Positions 1 to 5,846 of a stretch of DNA of 6,767 bases are shown here, piece after piece. The stretch spans positions 1-6,767 of the forward strand of contig DASYYE010000105.1 in NCBI GenBank assembly GCA_035946955.1, written 5' to 3'. This DNA comes from DASYYE01 sp035946955. Lineage in GTDB: Bacteria > Actinomycetota > Actinomycetes > Streptosporangiales > Streptosporangiaceae. Under the pieces are notes generated by a model. It ran no database searches and had not been told where the DNA came from. It saw only the letters and a program-made list of their open reading frames with translations. The first letter of the stretch is position 1; each line of letters starts with the position of its first letter. The position numbers and the translations under genes were made by a program.

Positions 1-1
1 G

Positions 2-523
2 GAGAGCCCCCAGAACATCGCCATGGGTGAGCAGTTCGTCTCCCAGGTCGTCAACGCGGTGATCACCAGCCCGAACTGGCCCTCGACGCTGCTGATCTGG
101 ACCTACGACGAACACGGCGGCTACTACGACCACGTGCCCCCACCCCGCGCTCTGGCCCCCGACAACACCCCGCCCAACGTCCCCGCCGGCGTCTCCCCCT
201 ACGACGGCTTCCACCAGTACGGCTTCCGCGTACCCTGCGCCGTGGTCTCCCCCTGGGCCCGCCCCAGCTACGTCTCACACCAGGTCTTCGACCACACCAG
301 CATCTGCGCCCTGGTGCAGGCCAAATGGAACCTTCCGGCCATGACCTACCGCGACGCCAACGCCAGCAACATGCTCGACATGCTCGACCTGACCCACCCC
401 ACCTTCCTCACCCCACCCCCCCTCGCACCCCCACTGGTCGTCAGCGACCCCAGCTGCCTCGCCTGCAACACCACCGGCCCCGGCACCATCCCACCCCCAG
501 GCTCAGTCACCAAACGCCCCTAG
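2..523 (+). CDS. Phosphoesterase / phospholipase C family protein, 3' part only (5' end outside window)
   Basis: This is the C-terminal 173 codons of a protein of the phosphoesterase family that includes bacterial phospholipase C and acid phosphatase AcpA (alkaline-phosphatase-like fold). The reading frame is open from base 2, and the ESPQNIAMGEQFVSQVVNAV segment matches an internal part of the family, so the ATG at 23 is internal and not the start. The best signature is TYDEHGGYYDHVPPP (bases about 101-145), which carries the Asp/His metal-binding cluster of the C-terminal half of the active site. The tail TGPGTIPPPGSV is also typical of actinobacterial members. Family members hydrolyse phosphate esters such as phosphatidylcholine and are usually exported, often by Tat; the signal peptide would lie outside the window. 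The last 45 codons are very proline-rich and C-rich. The stop is TAG at 521-523, followed after 5 bases by a long palindrome. The exact substrate cannot be told. Confidence 0.88.
   Translation, partial: ESPQNIAMGEQFVSQVVNAVITSPNWPSTLLIWTYDEHGGYYDHVPPPRALAPDNTPPNVPAGVSPYDGFHQYGFRVPCAVVSPWARPSYVSHQVFDHTSICALVQAKWNLPAMTYRDANASNMLDMLDLTHPTFLTPPPLAPPLVVSDPSCLACNTTGPGTIPPPGSVTKRP
393..432 (-). other. Possible G-quadruplex-forming G-run cluster on the minus strand
   Basis: On the plus strand there are C-runs of 3, 4, 4, 7 and 5 at 393-395, 397-400, 411-414, 416-422 and 428-432. The minus strand therefore has closely spaced G-runs satisfying the usual G3+/short-loop pattern (the run of seven can split into two of three). 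It lies in the proline-coding end of the phosphoesterase gene, so codon bias alone may explain it. Formation of a structure is inference. Confidence 0.3.
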
Positions 524-528
524 CGTCG

Positions 529-580
529 ATCAGCCGTTCAGTTTTTCTCCCCTGCAGGGGCGAAAAACTGAACGGCTGAT
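529..580. terminator. 52-base near-perfect palindrome; likely strong hairpin/terminator
   Basis: The arm ATCAGCCGTTCAGTTTTT (529-546) is matched exactly in reverse complement by 563-580, and the symmetry continues through the centre (C547/G562, one mismatch T548/C561, then CCCCTGCAGGGG at 549-560). Of 26 base pairs 25 are complementary. It starts 5 bases after the phosphoesterase stop, so its simplest role is as a terminator for that gene. It has no T-tract after the stem; the T5/A5 runs are inside the stem. Hairpins without a U-tail are thought to terminate transcription in GC-rich actinomycetes. Being symmetric it would act equally on both strands. A large operator or a mobile-element remnant is an alternative. 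Confidence 0.6.
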
Positions 581-663
581 GAGTGTCCACAGGCGATGCG
601 GCGGGCTGGGGTGGTCGAGGGGCGCCATGCCCGGGCAGGCGAGTCGGTGGTGTGATCGTCTGC

Positions 664-1983
664 GTGACGGGATCGGACACACACCGTGCGGTCGAGGCCG
701 TCGTCCGGATGGAATGGGCGCGGCTCATCGCAGGGCTCGCCCGGTACTGCAACGACGTCGGGCTGGCCGAAGAACTCGCCCAGGACGCCGTGGTCGCGGC
801 GCTGGAGCAGTGGCCAGCCAGTGGTGTGCCCCGCAACCCAGGCGCCTGGCTGATGACCGTGGCCAAGCGGCGGGCCATCGACCTGTTCCGGCGCAACCGC
901 GAACTCGAGCACAAGTACGACCAGATCGGGCGCGCCCTCGAGGCCGCCGGGGACAGCATGGCCGGCGAACTCGACCGCGTCACTGCCGACGACATCGACG
1001 ACATCGACGACAACATGCTGCGGCTGATCTTCACCGCGTGTCATCCGGTGCTGGCCATGCCGGCCAGGGCAGCGCTGACGCTGCGGCTGCTCGGTGGCCT
1101 GACCACGGCCGAGATCGCACGTGCCTACCTGGTGCCGGAACCGACGATCGCCCAGCGCATCGTCCGCGCCAAAAAGACACTGGCGGCGAAGAAGGTGCCG
1201 TTCGAGACGCCGGACAGCCAGCAGCGTCCAGCCAGGCTCGCCTCGGTCTGTGAGGTCGTCTACCTCATCTTCAACGAGGGCTACTCGGCCACTGCGGGTG
1301 ACGACTGGATGCGCCCGTCGCTGTGCGCCGAAGCGCTGCGGCTGGGCCGGCTCCTGGCCCAGCTCACCCCGGCGGAGCCAGAGGTCCAGGGGCTGCTGGC
1401 GCTGATGGAGATCCAGGCGTCGCGGATCCGTGCCCGCACCGGGCCGTCTGGTGAGCCGATCCTCCTGCTCGACCAGGACCGGACCCGCTGGGACCGGTTG
1501 CTGATCCACCGTGGCCTCGCGGCGCTGGCGCGGGCGGAGGAACTCGGCGGCTCGCGCGGGCCCTATGTCCTGCAAGCCGCCATCGCCGCCTGCCACGCCC
1601 GGGCGGTGCACGCGCAAGACACCGACTGGGCGCACATCACGGCGCTGTACTCCCTGCTCGCTGAGGTGATGCCCTCGCCGGTGGTTGAGCTGAACCGGGC
1701 GGTCGCGGTGTCCATGGCCTACGGCCCGCAGGCCGGCCTGGACCTGGTGGACCAGCTCGCTGCCGAGCCAACCCTGCGCGACTACCACCTGCTGCCGAGC
1801 GTCCGCGGTGACCTGCTCATGAAGCTGGGGCGGCCGGTGGAGGCCAGAGCCGAGTTCGAGCGGGCCAGCGCGCTCACCCACAACGCCCGCGAGCAGGAAC
1901 TGACCGCGACGCGGGCACGCGCGGCCGGTGCCGAGGCCACGAACACCCATGCCACACCCGGGCCGCCGACCACCTCCTCATGA
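664..1983 (+). CDS. ECF42-family RNA polymerase sigma factor with DUF6596/TPR C-terminal extension
   Basis: This protein directs core RNA polymerase to a specific promoter set and belongs to the long ECF42 group. From the GTG at 664 it has 439 residues. Region sigma-2 spans about 15-82 (LAEELAQDAVVAALEQWP and NPGAWLMTVAKRRAIDLFRR). Sigma-4 spans about 119-180, with helix-turn-helix GLTTAEIARAYLVPEPTIAQRI. The DUF6596-type extension begins with VVYLIFNEGYSA (198-209), and TPR-like helices follow at about 335-410, with PSPVVELNRAVAV and GRPVEARAEFERA. The inter-domain linker is acidic, with a repeated DID. The start is uncertain: GTG 583 gives 27 extra residues that do not look like the family and sits 2 bases from the hairpin; GTG 652 has a weak AGGCGAG ahead of it; GTG 664 best fits the family N-terminus (MT..xxHRAVEAV). 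No anti-sigma gene is adjacent, and the usual DGPF/YCII partner is absent from the window. In ECF42 the C-terminal extension itself is thought to control activity. Confidence 0.92.
   Translation: MTGSDTHRAVEAVVRMEWARLIAGLARYCNDVGLAEELAQDAVVAALEQWPASGVPRNPGAWLMTVAKRRAIDLFRRNRELEHKYDQIGRALEAAGDSMAGELDRVTADDIDDIDDNMLRLIFTACHPVLAMPARAALTLRLLGGLTTAEIARAYLVPEPTIAQRIVRAKKTLAAKKVPFETPDSQQRPARLASVCEVVYLIFNEGYSATAGDDWMRPSLCAEALRLGRLLAQLTPAEPEVQGLLALMEIQASRIRARTGPSGEPILLLDQDRTRWDRLLIHRGLAALARAEELGGSRGPYVLQAAIAACHARAVHAQDTDWAHITALYSLLAEVMPSPVVELNRAVAVSMAYGPQAGLDLVDQLAAEPTLRDYHLLPSVRGDLLMKLGRPVEARAEFERASALTHNAREQELTATRARAAGAEATNTHATPGPPTTSS
991..1008 (+). repeat. 9-base tandem repeat in the sigma factor linker
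   Basis: GACATCGAC occurs twice in tandem (991-999 and 1000-1008) and encodes DIDDID in the linker between sigma-2 and sigma-4. The repeat keeps the frame and lengthens an acidic linker. It looks like a small in-frame duplication without clear functional meaning. Confidence 0.6.
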
Positions 1984-2012
1984 GAGTTAGCGGGTCGGCC
2001 TAGGGTGGGAGA

Positions 2013-2360
2013 GTGATGAGCCTGGATGACGCCCGGCGCTTTGCGCTGTCGCTGCCGGAAGCCACCGAGGAGCCGCACTTCGACATGACGTCGTTCCGGG
2101 TCCGCGGCAAGATCTTCGCCACCGCGCCGCCGGACGATGCCCACCTCCACGTGTTCGTTGACGAGGCGGAGGCACAGGCGTGCGCGGCCGAAGACCCGGC
2201 CGCGTTCGAGCTCTTGTGGTGGGGCAAGAAACTCAGCGGCGTGCGCGTCGTGCTCGCCCACGCCTCACCCGCACGCGTGCGGGAACTCCTGGAGGATTCC
2301 TGGCGCCGCCGGGCACCAAAGCGTGTCATCGCCGCCTACGACACCTCCCGCAACGGCTGA
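2013..2360 (+). CDS. MmcQ/YjbR-family protein
   Basis: This is a small single-domain protein of 115 residues, a normal length for the MmcQ/YjbR family (a CyaY-like fold often described as DNA-binding, with poorly defined function). Visible family landmarks are DDARRFALSLPEATEEPHF near the N-terminus, SFRVRGKIFAT at about 27-37, a short strand HLHVFVD, WWGKKLSGVRVVL at about 69-81 and the C-terminal APKRVIAAYD. Start choice: GTG 2013 is followed directly by ATG 2016, and both are served by the purine-rich AGGGTGGGAGA at 2002-2012; ATG 2016 may be the true start. The gene follows the sigma factor by 29 bases and precedes nucS by 20 bases, so the three are probably co-transcribed. No signal peptide or membrane segment is seen. 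Its role here is unknown. Confidence 0.88.
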   Translation: MMSLDDARRFALSLPEATEEPHFDMTSFRVRGKIFATAPPDDAHLHVFVDEAEAQACAAEDPAAFELLWWGKKLSGVRVVLAHASPARVRELLEDSWRRRAPKRVIAAYDTSRNG

Positions 2361-2380
2361 CACCACTAGAGTTGGGTCTC

Positions 2381-3040
2381 GTGCGGCTCGTTATCGCCCG
2401 GTGCACGGTGGACTACGCGGGGCGGCTGACCGCGCACCTGCCCTCCGCTGTCCGGCTGCTCATCGTCAAGGCCGACGGCTCGGTGCTGGTCCACTCCGAC
2501 GGCGGCAGCTACAAGCCCCTGAACTGGATGTCGCCGCCGTGCAAGCTGTCGGAGTCGCCGGGTGCCTGGCGGGTGACCAGCAAGGGCGGCGAGGAGTTGC
2601 GGGTCACGATCGAGGAAGTGTTCCACGACTCCAGCCACGAACTAGGAATCGACCCGGGCCTGGTCAAGGACGGAGTCGAGGCGCACCTGCAGGAACTGCT
2701 CGCAGCGCAGGTCCACATCCTCGGCGAAGGCTGGCGGCTGATGCGCCGGGAGTACCCGACCGCGATCGGGCCGGTGGACCTCATGTGCCGCGACGGGGAC
2801 TCCGTCGCGGTGGCCGTGGAGATCAAGCGGCGTGGTGAGATCGACGGGGTGGAGCAGCTCACCCGCTACCTGGCACTGCTGAACCGCGACCCGCTGCTCG
2901 CGCCGGTGCACGGCGTGTTCGCGGCCCAGGAGATCAAACCGCAGGCCAGGGTGCTCGCTGAGGACCGGGGCATCCGGTGCGTCACCCTCGACTACGACGC
3001 GATGCGCGGCATGGACGACCCATCCGACCGCCTGTTCTGA
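2381..3040 (+). CDS. nucS: Mismatch-specific endonuclease NucS
   Basis: NucS (EndoMS) cuts both DNA strands at mismatched bases and is the core of the non-canonical mismatch repair used by actinobacteria, which generally lack MutS/MutL. The 219-residue product matches the usual length (about 220-230). The N-terminal domain opens with MRLVIARCTVDYAGRLTAHL and contains YKPLNWMSPP at 44-53. The C-terminal nuclease domain has the PD-(D/E)XK residues D133 (GPVDLM), E147 and K149 (VEIKRRG), with the same 14- and 2-residue spacing as the archaeal enzyme, plus EQLTRYL. The protein ends in DPSDRLF, resembling the terminal motif by which NucS contacts the sliding clamp. GTG 2381 is chosen because the family starts exactly at MRLVIA; in-frame upstream sequence back to 2180 overlaps the YjbR gene and is not homologous. 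The Shine-Dalgarno is weak (GTTGGG at 2371-2376), so coupling to the upstream gene is possible. Confidence 0.96.
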   Translation: MRLVIARCTVDYAGRLTAHLPSAVRLLIVKADGSVLVHSDGGSYKPLNWMSPPCKLSESPGAWRVTSKGGEELRVTIEEVFHDSSHELGIDPGLVKDGVEAHLQELLAAQVHILGEGWRLMRREYPTAIGPVDLMCRDGDSVAVAVEIKRRGEIDGVEQLTRYLALLNRDPLLAPVHGVFAAQEIKPQARVLAEDRGIRCVTLDYDAMRGMDDPSDRLF

Positions 3041-3068
3041 TCGCCCCTACCTGTGACACCTGATAGCG

Positions 3069-3126
3069 TTAGTAACCTAATTAGTCGGTCTACCAGGAAT
3101 GTCCCCAGTATGGCGCCACACCTGGT
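3069..3126. promoter_or_regulatory. Possible operator region: TTAG/CTAA motifs and inverted repeats before the CbiX-like gene
   Basis: This stretch is AT-rich against its surroundings. It contains TTAG-TAAC-CTAA-TTAG (3069-3084), which includes the inverted pair TTAG-N4-CTAA and the 8-base palindrome CTAATTAG (3077-3084). Further right are ACCAGG (3092-3097) and its complement CCTGGT (3121-3126), enclosing the 8-base palindrome TGGCGCCA (3111-3118). Such symmetry close to a promoter suggests a repressor site, but no cognate regulator can be named. Confidence 0.3.
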
Positions 3127-3132
3127 TACGAT
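3127..3132 (+). promoter_or_regulatory. Putative -10 element (TACGAT) of a leaderless promoter
   Basis: TACGAT matches the actinobacterial -10 pattern TANNNT. The A of the ATG at 3139 lies seven bases after it, the distance expected for the transcription start. There is no ribosome binding site before this ATG, which fits a leaderless mRNA. No good -35 hexamer is seen 16-19 bases upstream, so the call is tentative. Confidence 0.35.
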
Positions 3133-3138
3133 GCGCTG

Positions 3139-4167
3139 ATGGGCGCTGAACCTGAGGCCATGACCCCGTTGCCGGTGCGAACCAACCGCTACCGGAGATC
3201 AGGGCGTCACTCGAGTCCACACCAGCTCTCTCTGCCCTCCGACGCACCTGCGTTGGTGATAGCTGTGCCGGGCGCGGCGACCCCTGAGAACCAGGAGACT
3301 GCGGAACTCGTAGCAGCCGTCGCGGGTGCCTCCTGCCAGGGCGCGGAGGTCTACATCGGCTACCTGCGCGGCGACGTAGACCCCCTCACCGATGTGCTGG
3401 TCGAACTCGGCCGGCGTGGCCCGATGCACCCCACAGTCGTGGTGCCGCTGATCGGGCTCAGCCACCCAGGGGTGGACGCGGTGGTCAACGCGGCCATCGC
3501 CGCCAGCGGGACCGTATCCCTCAAAGCCGCCCCGCTGGGCCCGCACCCGCTGCTGGCCGAGGCCCTGCATGTGCGGCTGGCCGAGGCCGGGCTGTCCCGG
3601 GCCACCAGGGTCGGACGGGTCAACATCGTCACCGGCGCAGAAGGGGTGATCGTCTGTGCCGAGGGCGGGCCTGAGGCGGTGCAGGGTGCCGGAGTCGTGG
3701 CCGTGCTGCTCGCCTCCAGGCTGACGCTGCCGGTGGCCTGTGCCCCGCTGTCCGAGCCCGCCCGCATCAAAGAATCAGCCCAGGAAATGCTGGCCGCAGG
3801 CGTGGCCAGCGTCGCGCTCGCGCCCTGTGCCATCGGCCCGGAGCTCGGGCCAGGCACTCTGGAGGCCGTGGTGGCCCAGACCGGCCTGCCGAGCGCCGCG
3901 CCGATGGGCGGCCACCATGCCATCGGGCAACTCGTCGCGATCAGGTACGGCGGCGCGCTGGTGGACCCGCAGCTCGCCAAGCTGGCGGACAACTCAGCCG
4001 GCCCCAGCGGCAGCGGCACAGGCACCCGCGGCCTGCCGCCCGAGGCGCGCCACACGGCCGGGCAGCGGGAAACACCCGGTCAGGCACGCGACGGTGACGG
4101 CCGAGGCCTGCCAAACCAGCAGCCTCCTGGCGGTACGACCCGCAGCGGCCTGCCGACCCGCCGGTAA
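3139..4167 (+). CDS. CbiX-like (sirohydrochlorin chelatase-family) protein with degenerate active site
   Basis: The 342-residue product resembles two-domain CbiX/sirohydrochlorin chelatases, which insert Co2+ or Fe2+ into sirohydrochlorin for cobalamin or siroheme synthesis. Repeat one runs from ALVIAVPGAATPENQET (38-54) through VVVPLIGLSHPGVD (100-113) to APLGPHPLLAEAL. Repeat two ends in APMGGHHAIGQLVAIRYGGAL. In the family the first strand ends in a metal-binding His (V-x-H-G-S); here it is Pro44 (VPGAA). The second site keeps H109-x3-D113. Catalysis is therefore doubtful, and a related metal- or tetrapyrrole-binding role is possible. About 35 basic residues precede the fold, and a tail of about 55 residues, rich in Gly, Pro, Ser and Arg with three GLP motifs, follows it; both look disordered. 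ATG 3139 is preferred as a leaderless start; ATG 3160 has TGAGG only 2 bases upstream. No other cobalamin or siroheme gene is in the window. Confidence 0.75.
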   Translation: MGAEPEAMTPLPVRTNRYRRSGRHSSPHQLSLPSDAPALVIAVPGAATPENQETAELVAAVAGASCQGAEVYIGYLRGDVDPLTDVLVELGRRGPMHPTVVVPLIGLSHPGVDAVVNAAIAASGTVSLKAAPLGPHPLLAEALHVRLAEAGLSRATRVGRVNIVTGAEGVIVCAEGGPEAVQGAGVVAVLLASRLTLPVACAPLSEPARIKESAQEMLAAGVASVALAPCAIGPELGPGTLEAVVAQTGLPSAAPMGGHHAIGQLVAIRYGGALVDPQLAKLADNSAGPSGSGTGTRGLPPEARHTAGQRETPGQARDGDGRGLPNQQPPGGTTRSGLPTRR

Positions 4168-4211
4168 GACTCCACCCAAGACCCTGCTGGCAAGACCCTG
4201 CAGGCAAAGAC
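4166..4211. repeat. Short direct repeats between convergent genes
   Basis: The 48-base convergent gap holds a 14-base tandem repeat, CAAGACCCTGCTGG (4177-4190) and CAAGACCCTGCAGG (4191-4204), differing at one base and followed by a partial third copy CAAAGAC. The core AAGAC recurs at 4166, 4178, 4192 and 4207. CCTGC (4183-4187) and GCAGG (4200-4204) can pair weakly. No clear terminator with a T-tract is present. Confidence 0.5.
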
Positions 4212-4215
4212 GCCC

Positions 4216-4662
4216 CTACACCGTGTCCGGGGTGTGCCCCGAGTCCAGTGCTTCGTCAACGCTGCCGTAGACCGGGATCAAACGGTCGATCTCGGTGATC
4301 TCGAAGACCCGCCGGACCCCGGTGGAGGCCGTCGCGAGCCGCATGGGCGTGCCAGCGGCGACGGCCCGGTGGTAGGCGCGCACCACCGCGTTCACACAGG
4401 ACGAGTCGCAGAACGTGGTCGCCGTCATGTCGACGACCAGGGTCGACGGGCCCTGATTGATCACGGATAGGAGCTGGTGGCGGATGTCACCGGCGGTCGC
4501 CACGTCCACCTCTTCCGGGAGCGTGACCACCGCGGCGCCCTCTACCCACCGAACTGGGTTGCTCTCCACAGGCAGCCTTCCAGTGCTGGGAGACGCTGGC
4601 CGCGTCTGCTGAGTGGCCTTGGTGGCAGCCATCGGCGGTGGCACCGCGGCACAGATCCTCAC
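4216..4662 (-). CDS. STAS-domain protein, anti-sigma-factor antagonist-like
   Basis: The protein resembles SpoIIAA/RsbV-type antagonists, which bind an anti-sigma kinase and are switched off by phosphorylation of a serine. Numbering from the GTG at 4662 (148 residues), an N-terminal extension of about 35 residues precedes the STAS fold: AAVVTLPEEVDVATAGDIRHQLL (43-65), TLVVDMTATTFCDSSCVNAVVRAY (74-97) and RRVFEITEIDRLIPVYGSVDEAL (117-139). The phospho-acceptor region is D86-S87-S88; the residue after it, commonly Gly, is Cys89. The start is unresolved. GTG 4662 abuts GGAGG (4667-4663) with no spacing, GTG 4644 lies 12 bases from a GAGG, and ATG 4632 has no obvious site; 4662 is the outer limit. 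The gene follows the threonine aldolase stop by 17 bases, implying co-transcription. No partner anti-sigma kinase or SigB-type sigma factor is in the window. Confidence 0.88.
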   Translation of the reverse strand: MRICAAVPPPMAATKATQQTRPASPSTGRLPVESNPVRWVEGAAVVTLPEEVDVATAGDIRHQLLSVINQGPSTLVVDMTATTFCDSSCVNAVVRAYHRAVAAGTPMRLATASTGVRRVFEITEIDRLIPVYGSVDEALDSGHTPDTV

Positions 4663-4667
4663 CCTCC
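4663..4667 (-). promoter_or_regulatory. GGAGG ribosome binding site in the aldolase-STAS gap
   Basis: On the minus strand GGAGG sits inside the 17-base gap after the aldolase TGA (4682-4680). It abuts the GTG at 4662-4660 directly, which is too close for that codon, so the real STAS start may be further downstream, or initiation may depend on ribosomes finishing the aldolase. Confidence 0.45.
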
Positions 4668-4679
4668 GTCGTCATTGTG

Positions 4680-5738
4680 TCACGTCTCGGGCAGGAGCCT
4701 CGCCGCGGCCCGGCGCCACGCACCCAGCGCCACCTCGACCTCGGCAGGGCCGGCGTCGACGTGGGTGAGCATCCTCACCCGGCCGCCCACCACCGTGACG
4801 AGCAGGCCCTCCTGAGCCAGCTCAGCCGACCACTCCTGCTCCGAGTGGCCCGTGCCAGCGACATCCACGAAGACGATGTTGGTCTCGACGGCACCGGGGT
4901 CCACGGCGGTGGGGAGGACCTCCGCTACACCCTCCGCCAGCCGCCTGGCGTTCACGTGGTCCTCCTTGAGCCGCCCGGGCCCCTCGGCCAGGGCCACCAG
5001 CCCGGCCGCGGCCATGATCCCCGCCTGGCGCCACGCAGCGCCGAACAAGATCTTGAGCCGCCGGGACTCGCGCACGAACTCCCTGTCCCCCGCGAGCACC
5101 GACCCGATCGGCGCACCGAGCCCCTTGGACAGGCAGAACATCAGCGCGCTCACGTGTTCCGCGTACTGCGCGACGCTGGCGCCGGTGACCGCGCAGGCAT
5201 TGAAGATGCGTGCGCCGTCGAGGTACAGCGGAACCCCGTGGTCAGCGCAGACGCGGCTGATGGCCGCCACGTCCGCGACCGGCATGACCGCTCCCCCACC
5301 GACCTGGTGGGTGTTCTCGATCGTCACCAGGTCGGTGGCGATGACGTCGTAAGGGTCGGGCGCCAGGGCGGCGGCCACCTGCCCGGCGGTCAGCAGGCCG
5401 CGGGAGGGCCCCCGCAGGCGGTGGAAGGTGACGCCCGACAGGACAGCCGAGGACGCCAGCTCCATGCCTGCCACATGGGCGGTCTCCTCGCACACGACCC
5501 GGTGGCCAGACCCGGCGAACACGTGCATGGCTATCTGGTTGCACAGCGTGCCTGTGGGCAGGTAGAGCGCGGCCTCACGGCCCGTCAGCTCGGCCACCTG
5601 GTCCTGCAGGCGGTTGACCGTCGGGTCGTCACCGAACCAGTCGTCACCGACCTCCGCGGTTGCCATGGCCCGCCGCATGGCCTCCGACGGCCGGGTCACG
5701 GTGTCAGACCGCAGGTCAACCAGGCCACCCGAACCCAT
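4680..5738 (-). CDS. ltaE: Low-specificity L-threonine aldolase
   Basis: This is a PLP-dependent fold-type I enzyme that cleaves L-threonine or L-allo-threonine to glycine and acetaldehyde in the cytoplasm. The 352-residue length is normal. It opens with the family signature VDLRSDTVTRPSEAMRRAM (7-25). Other landmarks are VGDDWFGDDPTVNRLQ (30-45), YLPTGTLCNQIA (59-70), H88 (EETAHV, stacks on PLP), IENTHQVGGG (140-149), D174 and R177 (YLDGARIFNA), and the Schiff-base lysine K205 in LSKGLGAPIGSVLAG. The spacing of H, D, R and K matches characterised bacterial threonine aldolases, and no key residue is missing. The start ATG 5738 fits the family N-terminus; GGTGGGTGG just upstream is a modest ribosome binding site. 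The 108-base gap to the deaminase gene could hold a promoter but none is clear. The STAS gene follows 17 bases downstream. Confidence 0.95.
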   Translation of the reverse strand: MGSGGLVDLRSDTVTRPSEAMRRAMATAEVGDDWFGDDPTVNRLQDQVAELTGREAALYLPTGTLCNQIAMHVFAGSGHRVVCEETAHVAGMELASSAVLSGVTFHRLRGPSRGLLTAGQVAAALAPDPYDVIATDLVTIENTHQVGGGAVMPVADVAAISRVCADHGVPLYLDGARIFNACAVTGASVAQYAEHVSALMFCLSKGLGAPIGSVLAGDREFVRESRRLKILFGAAWRQAGIMAAAGLVALAEGPGRLKEDHVNARRLAEGVAEVLPTAVDPGAVETNIVFVDVAGTGHSEQEWSAELAQEGLLVTVVGGRVRMLTHVDAGPAEVEVALGAWRRAAARLLPET

Positions 5739-5824
5739 GTGCCACCCACCATCCCGTCGAAAGCGAACCCAACTCCCCGAGTATCCCGCAGCGGGCCAGC
5801 CAGCGAAGCGTGGGCACAGGGCTT

Positions 5825-5837
5825 ACCGGGTGCCGGT
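5825..5837. terminator. Short hairpin after the deaminase gene
   Basis: ACCGG-GTG-CCGGT is a perfect 5-base-pair stem with a 3-base loop, lying about 10 bases beyond the deaminase TAA on the minus strand. It has no T-tract and is short, so it may only attenuate transcription into the threonine aldolase gene, or be chance in GC-rich DNA. A second small symmetric element, CCCGC-A-GCGGG, lies at 5785-5795. Confidence 0.25.
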
Positions 5838-5846
5838 GACGCGTGC

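Noticed and set aside
584..618. Possible ECF42 autoregulatory promoter (TGTCCA at 584-589)
   Set aside because: It resembles the reported TGTCGA -35 motif with one mismatch, but the nearest CGA-type -10 candidates are at unsuitable distances (594 or 616).
628..637. TGCCCGGGCA, a 10-base perfect palindrome upstream of the sigma gene
   Set aside because: Short GC palindromes are frequent by chance in such DNA and nothing else marks it as an operator.
583..663. Sigma factor start at GTG 583 or GTG 652
   Set aside because: GTG 583 has only hairpin sequence upstream and adds a Gly/Arg-rich stretch unlike the family. GTG 652 is possible, but GTG 664 matches the usual N-terminus better.
538..1950. 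A 470-codon open frame on the minus strand opposite the sigma factor
   Set aside because: It mirrors the ECF42 gene, has arginine/glutamine-rich composition without motifs, and would end inside the palindrome; it is a shadow frame.
2180..2380. N-terminal extension of NucS back to an upstream ATG
   Set aside because: The extension overlaps the YjbR gene in another frame and is not NucS-like; the family begins at the GTG at 2381.
4218..4235. ACACC/GGTGT inverted repeat at the STAS 3' end as a terminator
   Set aside because: The stem is only 5 pairs, lies inside the coding end and has no T-tract.
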